Assembly (NCBI GenBank): GCA_025716815.1
Contig: JAIXMN010000092.1
Span: forward strand, 1-17,165
Source: Dichotomocladium elegans
Taxonomy: Eukaryota; Mucoromycota; Mucoromycetes; Mucorales; Lichtheimiaceae
Direction of reading: 5' to 3'
DNA: 17,165 bases
Shown: positions 1 to 7,067 of the stretch, piece after piece
Position numbering within the stretch: position 1 is the first letter of the stretch
Layout of the letters: the number at the start of each line of letters is the position of its first letter
Translations under genes and position numbers: made by a program
The notes under the pieces: generated by a model
The model's database searches: none
The model's input: only the letters and a program-made list of their open reading frames with translations
What the model was told of the DNA's origin: nothing

Positions 1-282
1 TGGTCGTTACAAATTGGCTAGCCGTTGAACGATTAGCAAGCTTGATTTGGTCCTGCGTCGCCGAGGCCAAGTAACCATAGTAGCAATTGCAAAGTGGGAG
101 AAGAATATAAATGCCACGAATGGATCGTATACTAAGAATTGCTAAAGGATTCGTGCGAAAAGTCGGTTTCAACGTTGAAGTCCTGAGCTGCGCTCGTCCT
201 TCGAGCTGCCTTGTTGCTTTGTTTTGAAAAAATTTTCTTGCGAACTCTCGAACGCACCTATTCCGCTTTCCATTTTACGAAG
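1..282. other. Unassigned left flank
   Basis: I see no credible coding region, RNA gene, LTR or repeat in this stretch. It lies outside the inverted repeat of the neighbouring Tc1-like transposon, so it may be host DNA or part of another decayed element. No TA duplication is visible at its junction with that transposon. Confidence 0.4.
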
Positions 283-421
283 CTCAGCATCACGAAACGA
301 TTATCACTTATTCTCGTCATTAGCCTGATCCAACCGCTTCAGATTTGTTCAATCACAGTAGTGCGATCCGCGGTTTACCAGCTTTCGTAACCAATCTTTC
401 GTCAATCTTTCTGCAAGTCGC
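283..421 (+). repeat. Left inverted repeat of Tc1-like element
   Basis: This 139-bp arm pairs with the reverse complement of 2563-2701, with three mismatches and no gaps. The outer end reads CTCAGCATCACGAAACG. Pairing is lost immediately inside position 421 and outside 283. Confidence 0.93.
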
Positions 422-1417
422 GTCATTTTCGTTCCATGTCGGGCACAGTCATAATTTAACATCGAGATCCTTTACATCCACATTTTGCGGGATATGCTGG
501 GGAGTTGAGCCTTGGACTTTTCGAGAAACAACTCACCTTTCATCCCGCAGCTTTCAGCAAATGGCTTTTTCTGGATGGGACAGTGAATGAATTTGGAGGT
601 TACAACATCATTTGAAATTACAGCTATTATGTTCCATGCTCTACCTCTTTTCCTCGAAACATCTAATTGCAAATGCTAAAAGGCAAGCGGGTTCTCAAAG
701 GGTGACAACGTACATATATCTTCCTTGCCAAGCTTGGCCGGCCTGCAGTCATGCGTTTCTACCATAACAGGCATACTAATCAGTGCAGTACAGCATTTGT
801 CTACGTTTACTTAACCGGCTTTGGAAAGATTAGAAAACAGTACTGTATCTTCGTCATTCGGATGGGAGAAGTCATATTTGTACTTTGGAACATCGATTGT
901 TGAACTTGTGTAGAGATGAGATGGTGACGAGAATGTTGCAGTGATTGTGTACGATGATTTGGGGTAACACTTATTTCCTATTCATCCTGTGAAAATAAGC
1001 TTGTTCAATGAAGACTACTTATTTCACGGATCTATCAACTATGGAAACTGAGAAAGTCCAGGCGTAACGGCTGCAAAGTACATGAACGAATGGTTTTAGT
1101 TACTGATATGTCACATCCTACGCGGGGCATCAGGTCATAGTTCCCGAGAAGATAAGCGGCCAAAGATGGTCTTGTAGTACATGGAGCACGAATTTTGTGA
1201 TTTACACTTTCCTTTTCTTTGCACATAACACAATGCTGGTACGCCTATCGAAAACGGTGATGTAGCCTTCTCGGTGTTAGGCCAGTGTAAGTATTAGGCG
1301 GCATTTACAATTTATCGTGAATGTAAAGGACGAGAAGATGAGGGAGCGCAATCCCAACATCGAAACGAACGGGGCTTTGTCCAGTTCCGGCGGTGTGAAA
1401 CGAGCTGCACAACATAA
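422..1417. other. Non-coding interior of Tc1-like element
   Basis: About 1 kb lies between the left arm and the transposase remnant. The short open frames here, on both strands, show no family features or coherent composition, and I see no RNA gene or tandem repeat. It may be the element's own leader or the relic of an older insertion. Confidence 0.4.
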
Positions 1418-2380
1418 TACCCAGAAACCTGCAAAAAAAAGGGTGTGCCAAAAGCATGTCGAAAGTTTGTAAGAGTTGCCATTGATAACCACATCAATCA
1501 TGGCATGTCGAAGGCCAGCGCCACAGGGAGTGTGCATATGGCGCCGTCGACTTTTAGCGCATATGTCGCCCGATACAGGGCATCCAGAGGTCTGAACGTA
1601 ATGCCCAAAGAAGATAATGCCAGAAAGCGAAGCAGTTTGACAGCAAGTTCATTCGTTTCGTGTTTGAGTATGTTGATGCCTATCCCACGTGCGCCATAGA
1701 AGGCGTGATGGTTGCGTGCTCGCAAGCAACTACAGAGGCGGTATCGAAAAAGTGCGTTGCAGAAATGGCTGCAAAGAACGCAAGGAACACCTTCGAGCGC
1801 TTTTGGTGTTTCTCCATCAGCCAGATGGAGGAAGAGAGGCAAGGCGTGCTCCGTCGCTTGATGAAGTTGTCGATAGGGACGACTTCAAGGCGGATGATAA
1901 TGTGCTTTCTTTGCCGAAGCAGCATTTGCCGTCAACGCTCGCCGTACATATCCGGTATCGCCGAAAGTGTCACCACCCATCCCCAGTGATCCAGCGATAC
2001 TCGCACCCGACCTTCACGTCCTAGCTGTTATGTCTAGTAGAGGCGTACTTACCCCTTCTGTGCGCTCCTCCTTGGGGTTTATCACTGCACAAGAGATGCT
2101 CGATTTCGTCGATGAAGTCCTGGCTATCGTGCCCAGTTTGGAGGAGGAGACATGGTACTTCAGCTTCGATATCTTACCAGAAGAGGTTGCAACCCTATGT
2201 TCACCAAGATCGAAGATGCCGGCCATGTCCCATCTTCCCCGAAGAAGAAATCAGTTGGAATGCTGCTGAATACATAGTGGAAAATTTGCCATTGGTTATA
2301 AATCGCAGACTCTTGGATGCATCAAAGAAAGAGAAATTGATCGATCGCATGACTGATGTATTGAGCAATTACTCTCCAGC
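1418..2380 (+). pseudogene. Tc1/mariner-like transposase, frameshifted
   Basis: Fragments in different plus-strand frames line up in the order expected for a Tc1/mariner DDE transposase. The first (about 1418-1640) carries a helix-turn-helix-like segment with MSKASA and MAPSTFSAYVARYR. The next frame (from about 1640) continues with FIRFVFEYVDAYPT, typical of the second DNA-binding region. A third frame (about 1967-2200) has LAVMSSRGVL and then FVDEVLAIVP followed by TWYFSFD, resembling the strand and helix before the second catalytic Asp. A fourth frame (about 2200-2375) has NRRLLDASKKEK, like the C-terminal helices after the third acidic residue. The NPIE-type motif around the third acidic residue is not intact. 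At least three frameshifts are needed, so the gene is dead. Family assignment rests on motif order and spacing, not on an alignment. Confidence 0.65.
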
Positions 2381-2562
2381 AAAGTGCAATGCTCCATGTT
2401 TAGGTTTGCTTTCCCAAATCAATAAACCGACGCTGCTTTTCTGCTCTCTTAATCTTTTCGTACTCGAGCTTGGTTTTAATCAAGAATTATGTAGCGTCCA
2501 AAATTCCCTATTACAAGGAACATTCGTCCATCTGAAAGGTGATTCCCTAACAATGTGTAAAT

Positions 2563-2701
2563 GCGGCTTGCAGAAAGATTGACGAAAGATTGGTTATGAA
2601 AGCTGGTAAACCGCGGATCGCACTACTGTGATTGAACAAATCTGAAGCGGTTGGATCAGGCTAATGACGAGAATAAGTGACAATCGTTTCGTGATGCTGA
2701 G
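2563..2701 (-). repeat. Right inverted repeat of Tc1-like element
   Basis: This is the partner of 283-421, in inverted orientation and about 98% identical. Seventeen bases of unassigned sequence separate it from the LTR that starts at 2719. Confidence 0.93.
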
Positions 2702-2718
2702 TGTAACAGTACAGGCAC

Positions 2719-3018
2719 TGTTGTGCGAGTACTTACAAAGAGCGTCTGATATACAGCGTGGAGGAAGCGCGAACGCGACGAGAAGAACGATGATTATAAT
2801 AATACAACGTGGGGATGCCCGACGTCACAGAGCATCCTTGTTTATATAGTAAACAGTAGAGGGGTAATTACAGTGGTATACATATAGGATCGTCGTACAG
2901 AGAAAGTGAGTGTGGTACATAATATCGTCGCCGGAGATGTGGTCTTGATCGTGATCGTTATCCTTGTAGTATCTTGGTCGTCGGTCAAGAGTGACCCGTC
3001 ACTGTAGCTACTGCTACA
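2719..3018 (-). repeat. 3' LTR of chromovirus 1
   Basis: On the minus strand this 300-bp segment begins TGTAGCAGTAGC, directly after a polypurine tract, and ends CGCACAACA. It therefore has the TG...CA ends expected of an LTR. A TATA-like stretch lies inside it. Only one copy is in the window, so the boundaries rest on the polypurine tract and the terminal dinucleotides rather than on a second LTR. Confidence 0.75.
2841..2848 (-). promoter_or_regulatory. TATA-like box in LTR 1
   Basis: The minus strand reads TATATAAA in the middle of the LTR, a typical position for the U3 promoter. A CRE-like octamer, TGACGTCG on the minus strand, lies just downstream at 2820-2827. Function is inferred from motif and position only. 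Confidence 0.45.
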
Positions 3019-3030
3019 TTCTCCCCCCTC
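3019..3030 (-). promoter_or_regulatory. Polypurine tract of chromovirus 1
   Basis: The minus strand reads GAGGGGGGAGAA directly before the LTR start TGTAGC. This is the expected site for priming plus-strand DNA synthesis during reverse transcription. Confidence 0.75.
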
Positions 3031-3083
3031 TAAACCAAGTCCACCTCTGGACTGGAACAAACCTGAGGAAACGTCGGGAGAAA

Positions 3084-3208
3084 TCGTCGTCGTCAATATA
3101 ATGCGTCTATTGACCTGCGTGTTCTATAATTTGTGAGACAGAGATGACACGAGTTAACCACTTCGTCGTCGTCGTCATCCTAACGTCGTCCATCACAATC
3201 GTCGTCGT
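3084..3208. repeat. Clustered GTC/CGT trinucleotide runs
   Basis: Three short runs of the TCG/GTC trinucleotide occur at 3084-3094, 3163-3176 and 3199-3208. They look like small microsatellite tracts inside the untranslated region of chromovirus 1. Confidence 0.6.
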
Positions 3209-3418
3209 GATCCACATGAACTATGGATGGCGTCTGCTTGCGCGCAGCCAGAGGACAGTCTGGTCTGGTTGTAAGATACGTATGCTAGAGAGCAGTGACG
3301 GGCGTTGTCGTGCGTGCGTTAACCCTATGACTCTTCGACCTTAACACCCCTATTAATCGTCGGGTAGCCTAAGGCTGTTAGCATTCGTCGTTAAGGCGGT
3401 CATATAATGGGTGTATCC

Positions 3419-3432
3419 ATTCCTCCCCCCTC
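3419..3432 (-). promoter_or_regulatory. Second polypurine tract, internal
   Basis: The minus strand reads GAGGGGGGAGGAAT here, almost identical to the tract beside the LTR about 400 bp away. In both copies the purine run is followed by ATG or TG. It may be an accessory primer site or the mark of a duplicated or replaced 3' end. Confidence 0.5.
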
Positions 3433-3472
3433 GAAAAAAAAGGCGTCTCGAGACAGAGGCGGTAAGATCAAA

Positions 3473-3640
3473 ATACTGCAAGTAGCGCAAGCATAACAGA
3501 TGAAGAACATACTGCCAAGTATCAGATCCGAAAATCACCACAACGCATATACTGCCTAAGCGTAACAAGGAAGTGGTAACCCCATCACATCAACAGGGCG
3601 TAACAGACTCCAAACATACTGCAAGCGGAAACAAGCGTAA
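3473..3640. repeat. Loose ATACTGC / GCGTAAC repeat
   Basis: The heptamer ATACTGC occurs at 3473, 3509, 3549 and 3616, with GCATAAC or GCGTAAC motifs between copies. Spacing is about 36-67 bp. This looks like a diverged tandem repeat in the untranslated region of chromovirus 1. Confidence 0.45.
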
Positions 3641-3782
3641 CGTCAACCCGACAGGAGAATTGGAAACTAGACAGGGTTCGTCGTGGCAAAAAGGCTGAAG
3701 GACACGAAGCCTAAATGCGGAATGCTGTATAAACAGCCGTGCAAAGCGTCCCAATCAAGATTGGCGAGCATCAACCAAACGG

Positions 3783-4398
3783 TTATTTGCCTAAACGGCG
3801 TGAGCGGCGAGTCGGTGAAACAACATCCACTATAGACTTTTGCTCATGGAAACGTCGGAGAGACTCCTTAGCGTTGGTCAGATTTGACGCAGGTTCCCAG
3901 GTGGCTTCGTGACGTGGATACCCCTTCCAAAGAACAAGGTATTGGGTTTTGCCGCGTCGGGTGCATGCGTCCAAAATCTCGTCGACCTCATATTCGTTCG
4001 TTCGTGTAATGACTGCTGGAGGTCTGTCCGGCCGTCGCTCTTCATCGTCAGGTTCATTATAAACCTTCAGAGCACTGATATGAAAAACGTCATGAGCCGT
4101 CATCGTCTCAGGGAGTGCAAGACGATATGCCACAGGCCCAATGCGTTCCAGGATCTTGTAAGGGCCTGCCCATCGTGGCAGTAACTTCTTCGTCGGGGAA
4201 GAGGAGTATACGTCGGGATTGATATTCGTCGTTCTAACAAGAACTTGCATACCCACTTCCAATTCCACTTCACGGCGTCTGGCATTAGCATACTTAGCTT
4301 GTCGTTCTGCCGCAGCGTCGAGCTGTAAAAGCACCTCTTTGCGGATGGAGTCAAGTTTGCTAGCCAATTCGTCGGCCGAAGCCACGTCTGATGGAGTA
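3783..4398 (-). pseudogene. Chromovirus 1 pol, C-terminal part with chromodomain
   Basis: This is the downstream exon-like half of the interrupted pol frame. It starts in the linker after the integrase core (SDVASADELASKL), continues through the integrase C-terminal region with a GPY/F-type motif (WAGPYKI), and ends in a chromodomain. The chromodomain shows EYEVDEIL, YLVLWKGY and TWEP, including the aromatic residues that usually form the methyl-lysine cage. In well-studied chromoviruses this domain directs integration to heterochromatin; that role is inferred here. An open frame runs on through the inserted element to about 4472, but its first 26 or so residues come from that element's arm and are not pol. 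The frame is broken by insertion, not by stop codons or frameshifts. Confidence 0.85.
4397..4398. repeat. TA target duplication, left copy
   Basis: The dinucleotide TA flanks the left end (CAGGATTTTC) of the inverted-arm element and matches TA at 5678-5679 on the other side. Removing the element with one TA restores the pol reading frame exactly. The surrounding GTAC palindrome leaves a slightly larger duplication possible. Confidence 0.75.
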
Positions 4399-4873
4399 CA
4401 GGATTTTCGGTTGGTTACTGGGTAAAAGTAGAAAAGAAATAGTAAGGGGGAGATTTTTTTTAGACAGTGCAAGAAAAGATATGTTTGAAGTAATTATAAT
4501 TTAGCAAGCAAAGAGAAAAGAATGTCTGGAAGAATGTTTTCATGTTAATTGGTTAAGTAAGAACATAGGGTTGGAGAAAGGAATTATCAGTTGAAATATA
4601 TATTTCGCCTTAAGAAAGCAGCTCGCATCATTTAGAAGATTTGTGGTATCAGTTTTCATTTTTGTGGTACCAAGTTGACGTGAAGAAGTATTCAAGTGAA
4701 GAAAATTTTCGCGGCACTGATTGTTCGTGTCCAATGAGTGGCGTTTTTCGTAGCACTGGAGTGGTAGTTAACATGAAGAATATATTCGCGCCACCAACGG
4801 TTATTTTCGCGCTTATGATGAGGTTCGTAGGACATCATCTTTATTTAGTAGGGTGTAGGGCTTTCAGCAGAAG
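4399..4873 (+). repeat. Left arm of inverted-arm element
   Basis: This arm pairs with the reverse complement of 5203-5677 with roughly nine mismatches. Inner pairing ends at CAGCAGAAG (4873), after which the two sides diverge. Confidence 0.93.
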
Positions 4874-5202
4874 GTTTACACGGCATGTTTGACCAGGCAA
4901 TGCGTTAAAGGACAGTAAGCTCGAGACTCCTGAGTTTGTCTGGAGGCAATTCAAATGTTAATAGTGATATGTCCAGCGGAGACCGTCAATGCGGGAGATC
5001 TGTGTTCAGGCTCTGCAATCAAAAAATAAAAGTAAAAGGAGTGGAAGAGGACTGAAAAAAATTTTCACGAAAAAAACACCCTGCACTTTTTCTTTTCAAA
5101 GCGGACAAATGTCGATTGCTGTCATTTCTTTTCGCAAGGAGTGTCTTCCCGTATGTCCTTTTATGGTAAAACCTGTCAATCATTTGCGCGCATAAAGCCA
5201 CT
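4874..5202. other. Unique centre of inverted-arm element
   Basis: A 329-bp stretch lies between the arms. It has A- and T-rich runs near 5024-5100 and no convincing coding frame, tRNA or promoter. It would form the loop if the arms paired in RNA. Confidence 0.6.
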
Positions 5203-5677
5203 CTTCTGCTGAAAGCCCTACACCCTACTAAATAAAGATGATGTCCTACGAACCTCATCATAAGTGCGAAAATAACCGTTGGTGGCGCGAATATATTCTT
5301 CATGTTAACTACCACTCCAGTGCTACGAAAAACGCCATGCATTGGACACGAACAATCAGTGCCGCGAAAATTTTCTTCACTTGAATACTTCTTCACGTCA
5401 ACTTGGTACCACAAAAATGAAAACTGATACCACAAGTCTTCTAAATGATGCGAGCTGCTTTCTTAAGGCGAAGTATATATTTCAACTAATAATTCCTTTC
5501 TCCAACCCTATGTTCTTACTTAACCAATTAACATGAAAACATTCTTCCAGACATTCTTTTCTCTTTGCTTGCTAAATTATAATTACTTCAAACATATCTT
5601 TTCTTGCACTGTCTAAAAAAAATCTCCCCCTTACTATTTCTTTTCCACTTTTACCCGGTAACCAACCGAAAATCCTG
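5203..5677 (-). repeat. Right arm of inverted-arm element
   Basis: Inverted copy of 4399-4873. It ends GAAAATCCTG at 5677, followed by the second TA. Confidence 0.93.
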
Positions 5678-6638
5678 TACCAGGCGTCAGAGCAGGAGAG
5701 ACATTCCGTCCCAAGTCGGCGAAGAAAGGCGTGATGCCAATCGAGGCGTGCTTGGTGTCGTTATACATATGCTCTAGAATTGGTAACCATCGATCCCAGT
5801 CACGTTGGTCATAAGCGACGTAATTGCGCAGCATGTCTTCGAGCGTCCGATTCGTGCGTTCCGTCTGTCCGTCGCTTTGAGGATGGAAAGCCGTCGATAA
5901 ATTGCGTTTGATGCCAAGCATCTTCGTGAGAGCGGCCCAGAATCGAGAGGTAAAACGTACGTCACGATCACTTACAAGATCGTCGGGTAGACCATGCTGG
6001 CGATAAATCTCTCGAAAGAACAGATCAGCAAAATCCTCAGCAGTATCAGTCGTCTTGCATGGAGCAAAGTGGGCACGCTTGGAGAAGCGATCCACAAATA
6101 CTGCGATAGCGTCGAAATTGCGTTTCGTCTTGGGCAAATGCGTAATAAAGTCCATGGAGACTGATGCCCAATGTCCCTGAGCCCGTTGCAATGGTTGCAA
6201 GAGGCCTGCAGGCTTAGAATTCGTCGGTTTCACCCTTTGACACATGTCGCACGTGGATATATATCGTCGGACAGTTTTGCTCATATGAGGCCAGTAGTAA
6301 ATGCGTCCTACGCGCTCGAGCGTTGCGTCGATCCCCCTATGCCCTGCTACTGGTGCATCATGTGCGTCATGCAATATACGATTTAGCAGCGTCGGCATGC
6401 GAGGGACACAGATTCGTCGTCGTCCATCCACAACTCGATATAATATGCCGTCCTCCATCGAGTATTCACCGTCAACCTCCTCCCCGGTTCGTAACTTGGC
6501 AATAACGTCGGTCCACAGTGCGTCCTTACAATAATATTTGATAAGATCGTGGCCAAGCGTCTCCCCCCGGACCACAAGAGCCATATGATGTATCGCCATG
6601 TGGGCGTCGGCATGCGTCGGCTCATCCGGAGGCCGCTT
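5678..6638 (-). pseudogene. Chromovirus 1 pol, integrase part
   Basis: Upstream half of the interrupted pol frame, open from the LTR 2 junction at 6638 down to the inverted-arm element. The usual Met at 6599 is internal, since the frame is open beyond it. Counting from that Met, the HHCC zinc-binding segment has His80, His87, Cys117 and Cys120 (HDAPVAGH; CDMC). The DDE core has Asp150 (SMDFITH), Asp211 (SDRDVRF) and Glu247 (DGQTERTNR), all present. RT and RNase H are missing because chromovirus 2 inserted upstream of the zinc finger. The frame carries no stop or frameshift of its own; it ends inside the inserted element, about 15 residues past the junction. This enzyme would join retroviral-type cDNA to host DNA, but the copy is disrupted. 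Confidence 0.88.
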
Positions 6639-6941
6639 TGTGGTGGTTAGAGAGTTAGTTGCAGGTGTTTAAACCGTAGGGGCTAAAATCGAGTCTTTGA
6701 GACGGGATCCTCTTTATTGAATAAAAACAACTCTCTTTTTATATGATTTCGGACCAGGGTGGTAGTGGTGATACAAGCGGTAGTCATCGAGCATGGTCCT
6801 CCAATCATTACCAGTTAGCGGGCTTCGTAACGTTGGAATGGGAGGACAGTCGAGACGTGCTGTAGAAGAGGTGGATAAGTCGATAACCCTGCTCAGTACT
6901 GTCTGTAGAAGCGCAGTGTTATGAACAGTAGGGCTCTGACA
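6639..6941 (-). repeat. 3' LTR of chromovirus 2
   Basis: On the minus strand this 303-bp segment begins TGTCAGAGCCC right after a polypurine tract and ends CTAACCACCACA, giving TG...CA ends. It contains a TATA-like box and an AATAAA polyadenylation-type signal close behind it. The outer end abuts the open pol frame of chromovirus 1, whose last bases (6634-6638, CGCTT) are the candidate target duplication. Confidence 0.8.
6736..6744 (-). promoter_or_regulatory. TATA-like box in LTR 2
   Basis: The minus strand reads ATATAAAAA followed by GAGAGTTGTTTTTATTC and then AATAAA. LTR 3 has nearly the same arrangement, so this block looks conserved between the two element families. Confidence 0.5.
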
Positions 6942-6953
6942 TCACCCCCCACC
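6942..6953 (-). promoter_or_regulatory. Polypurine tract of chromovirus 2
   Basis: The minus strand reads GGTGGGGGGTGA directly before the LTR start TGTCAG, as expected for the plus-strand primer. About 114 bp separate it from the end of the pol frame. Confidence 0.75.
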
Positions 6954-7067
6954 AGGCTGGATACAGCCGTGAGCTGTGTGTATGGTCCTGCGCTTGTAAG
7001 TTCAGTCTGGAAAAACCCTTTAAAAAAACCCAGTGGGAAAAAATTGTGGAAGGGAAAAGACATCGGC

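Larger units (their letters stand above)
283..2701 (+). mobile_element. Decayed Tc1/mariner-like DNA transposon
   Basis: A pair of 139-bp inverted repeats brackets about 2.1 kb that contains the remains of a Tc1/mariner-type transposase on the plus strand. The arms pair without indels and with three mismatches by my reading (about 98% identity). The coding part is broken by frameshifts, so this copy cannot encode its own transposase. I could not define the true termini. The arms begin CTCAGCATCACG, and no flanking TA duplication is obvious, so the real ends may lie slightly further out or may have been eroded. The 3' LTR of chromovirus 1 begins only 17 bp beyond the right arm. At 2.4 kb it is longer than many Tc1 elements because of roughly 1 kb of non-coding DNA ahead of the transposase. 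Confidence 0.75.
3019..3782 (-). other. Long 3' untranslated region of chromovirus 1
   Basis: About 760 bp separate the end of the chromodomain frame from the LTR. I see no coding potential on either strand. The region holds three GTC-type trinucleotide runs, a second polypurine tract and a loose ATACTGC repeat, each listed separately. Confidence 0.6.
4399..5677. mobile_element. Non-autonomous element with 475-bp inverted arms
   Basis: The element is 1,279 bp: two 475-bp inverted arms around a 329-bp centre, with outer ends CAGGATTTTCGGTTGG. The arms are about 98% identical by my reading and have no net length difference. TA lies on both sides, and the pol frame of chromovirus 1 is intact across the junction once the element and one TA are removed, which fixes the boundaries. 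No transposase frame is present. The open frames in the arms are the same sequence read from each side and look non-coding. TTCGCG recurs in each arm (4708, 4785, 4806 in the left arm). TA duplication fits Tc1/mariner mobilisation, but other superfamilies also use two-base targets, so the family is unassigned. Confidence 0.85.
2719..6638 (-). mobile_element. Chromovirus 1 (Ty3/gypsy), 3' half
   Basis: The visible part, read on the minus strand, runs from integrase (6638 downward) through a chromodomain, a long 3' untranslated region and a polypurine tract to a 3' LTR at 3018-2719. Everything upstream of integrase is missing because the LTR of chromovirus 2 begins at 6639. A separate 1.28-kb element sits inside pol at 4399-5677. 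The five bases outside the LTR, GGCAC at 2714-2718, are the candidate target duplication; the matching copy should flank the missing 5' LTR. Its integrase and chromodomain sequences differ clearly from those of elements 2 and 3, so it belongs to another chromovirus lineage. Confidence 0.85.

Noticed and set aside
345..590. A short plus-strand frame beginning in the left arm of the Tc1-like element
   Set aside because: Its first part is inverted-repeat sequence and the rest has no family signature.
961..1030. Imperfect inverted ACTTATTT motifs resembling small transposon ends
   Set aside because: The paired bases are too few and no target duplication or internal element could be defined.
3084..3208. 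Repeated GTC units as a possible CRISPR-like array
   Set aside because: The units are simple trinucleotide runs with no conserved repeat-spacer structure, in a eukaryotic retroelement untranslated region.
4540..4734. A 64-residue frame present twice, at 4540-4734 (minus) and 5342-5536 (plus)
   Set aside because: It is the same arm sequence read from the two inverted copies. The duplication reflects the repeat, and composition and context do not suggest a protein.
5019..5435. A 138-residue minus-strand frame across the inner part of the right arm and the centre of the inverted-arm element
   Set aside because: Its N-terminal part also appears in the left arm as an 83-residue frame that diverges at the arm boundary. 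No family features are visible, so it is probably a chance frame in repeat DNA.
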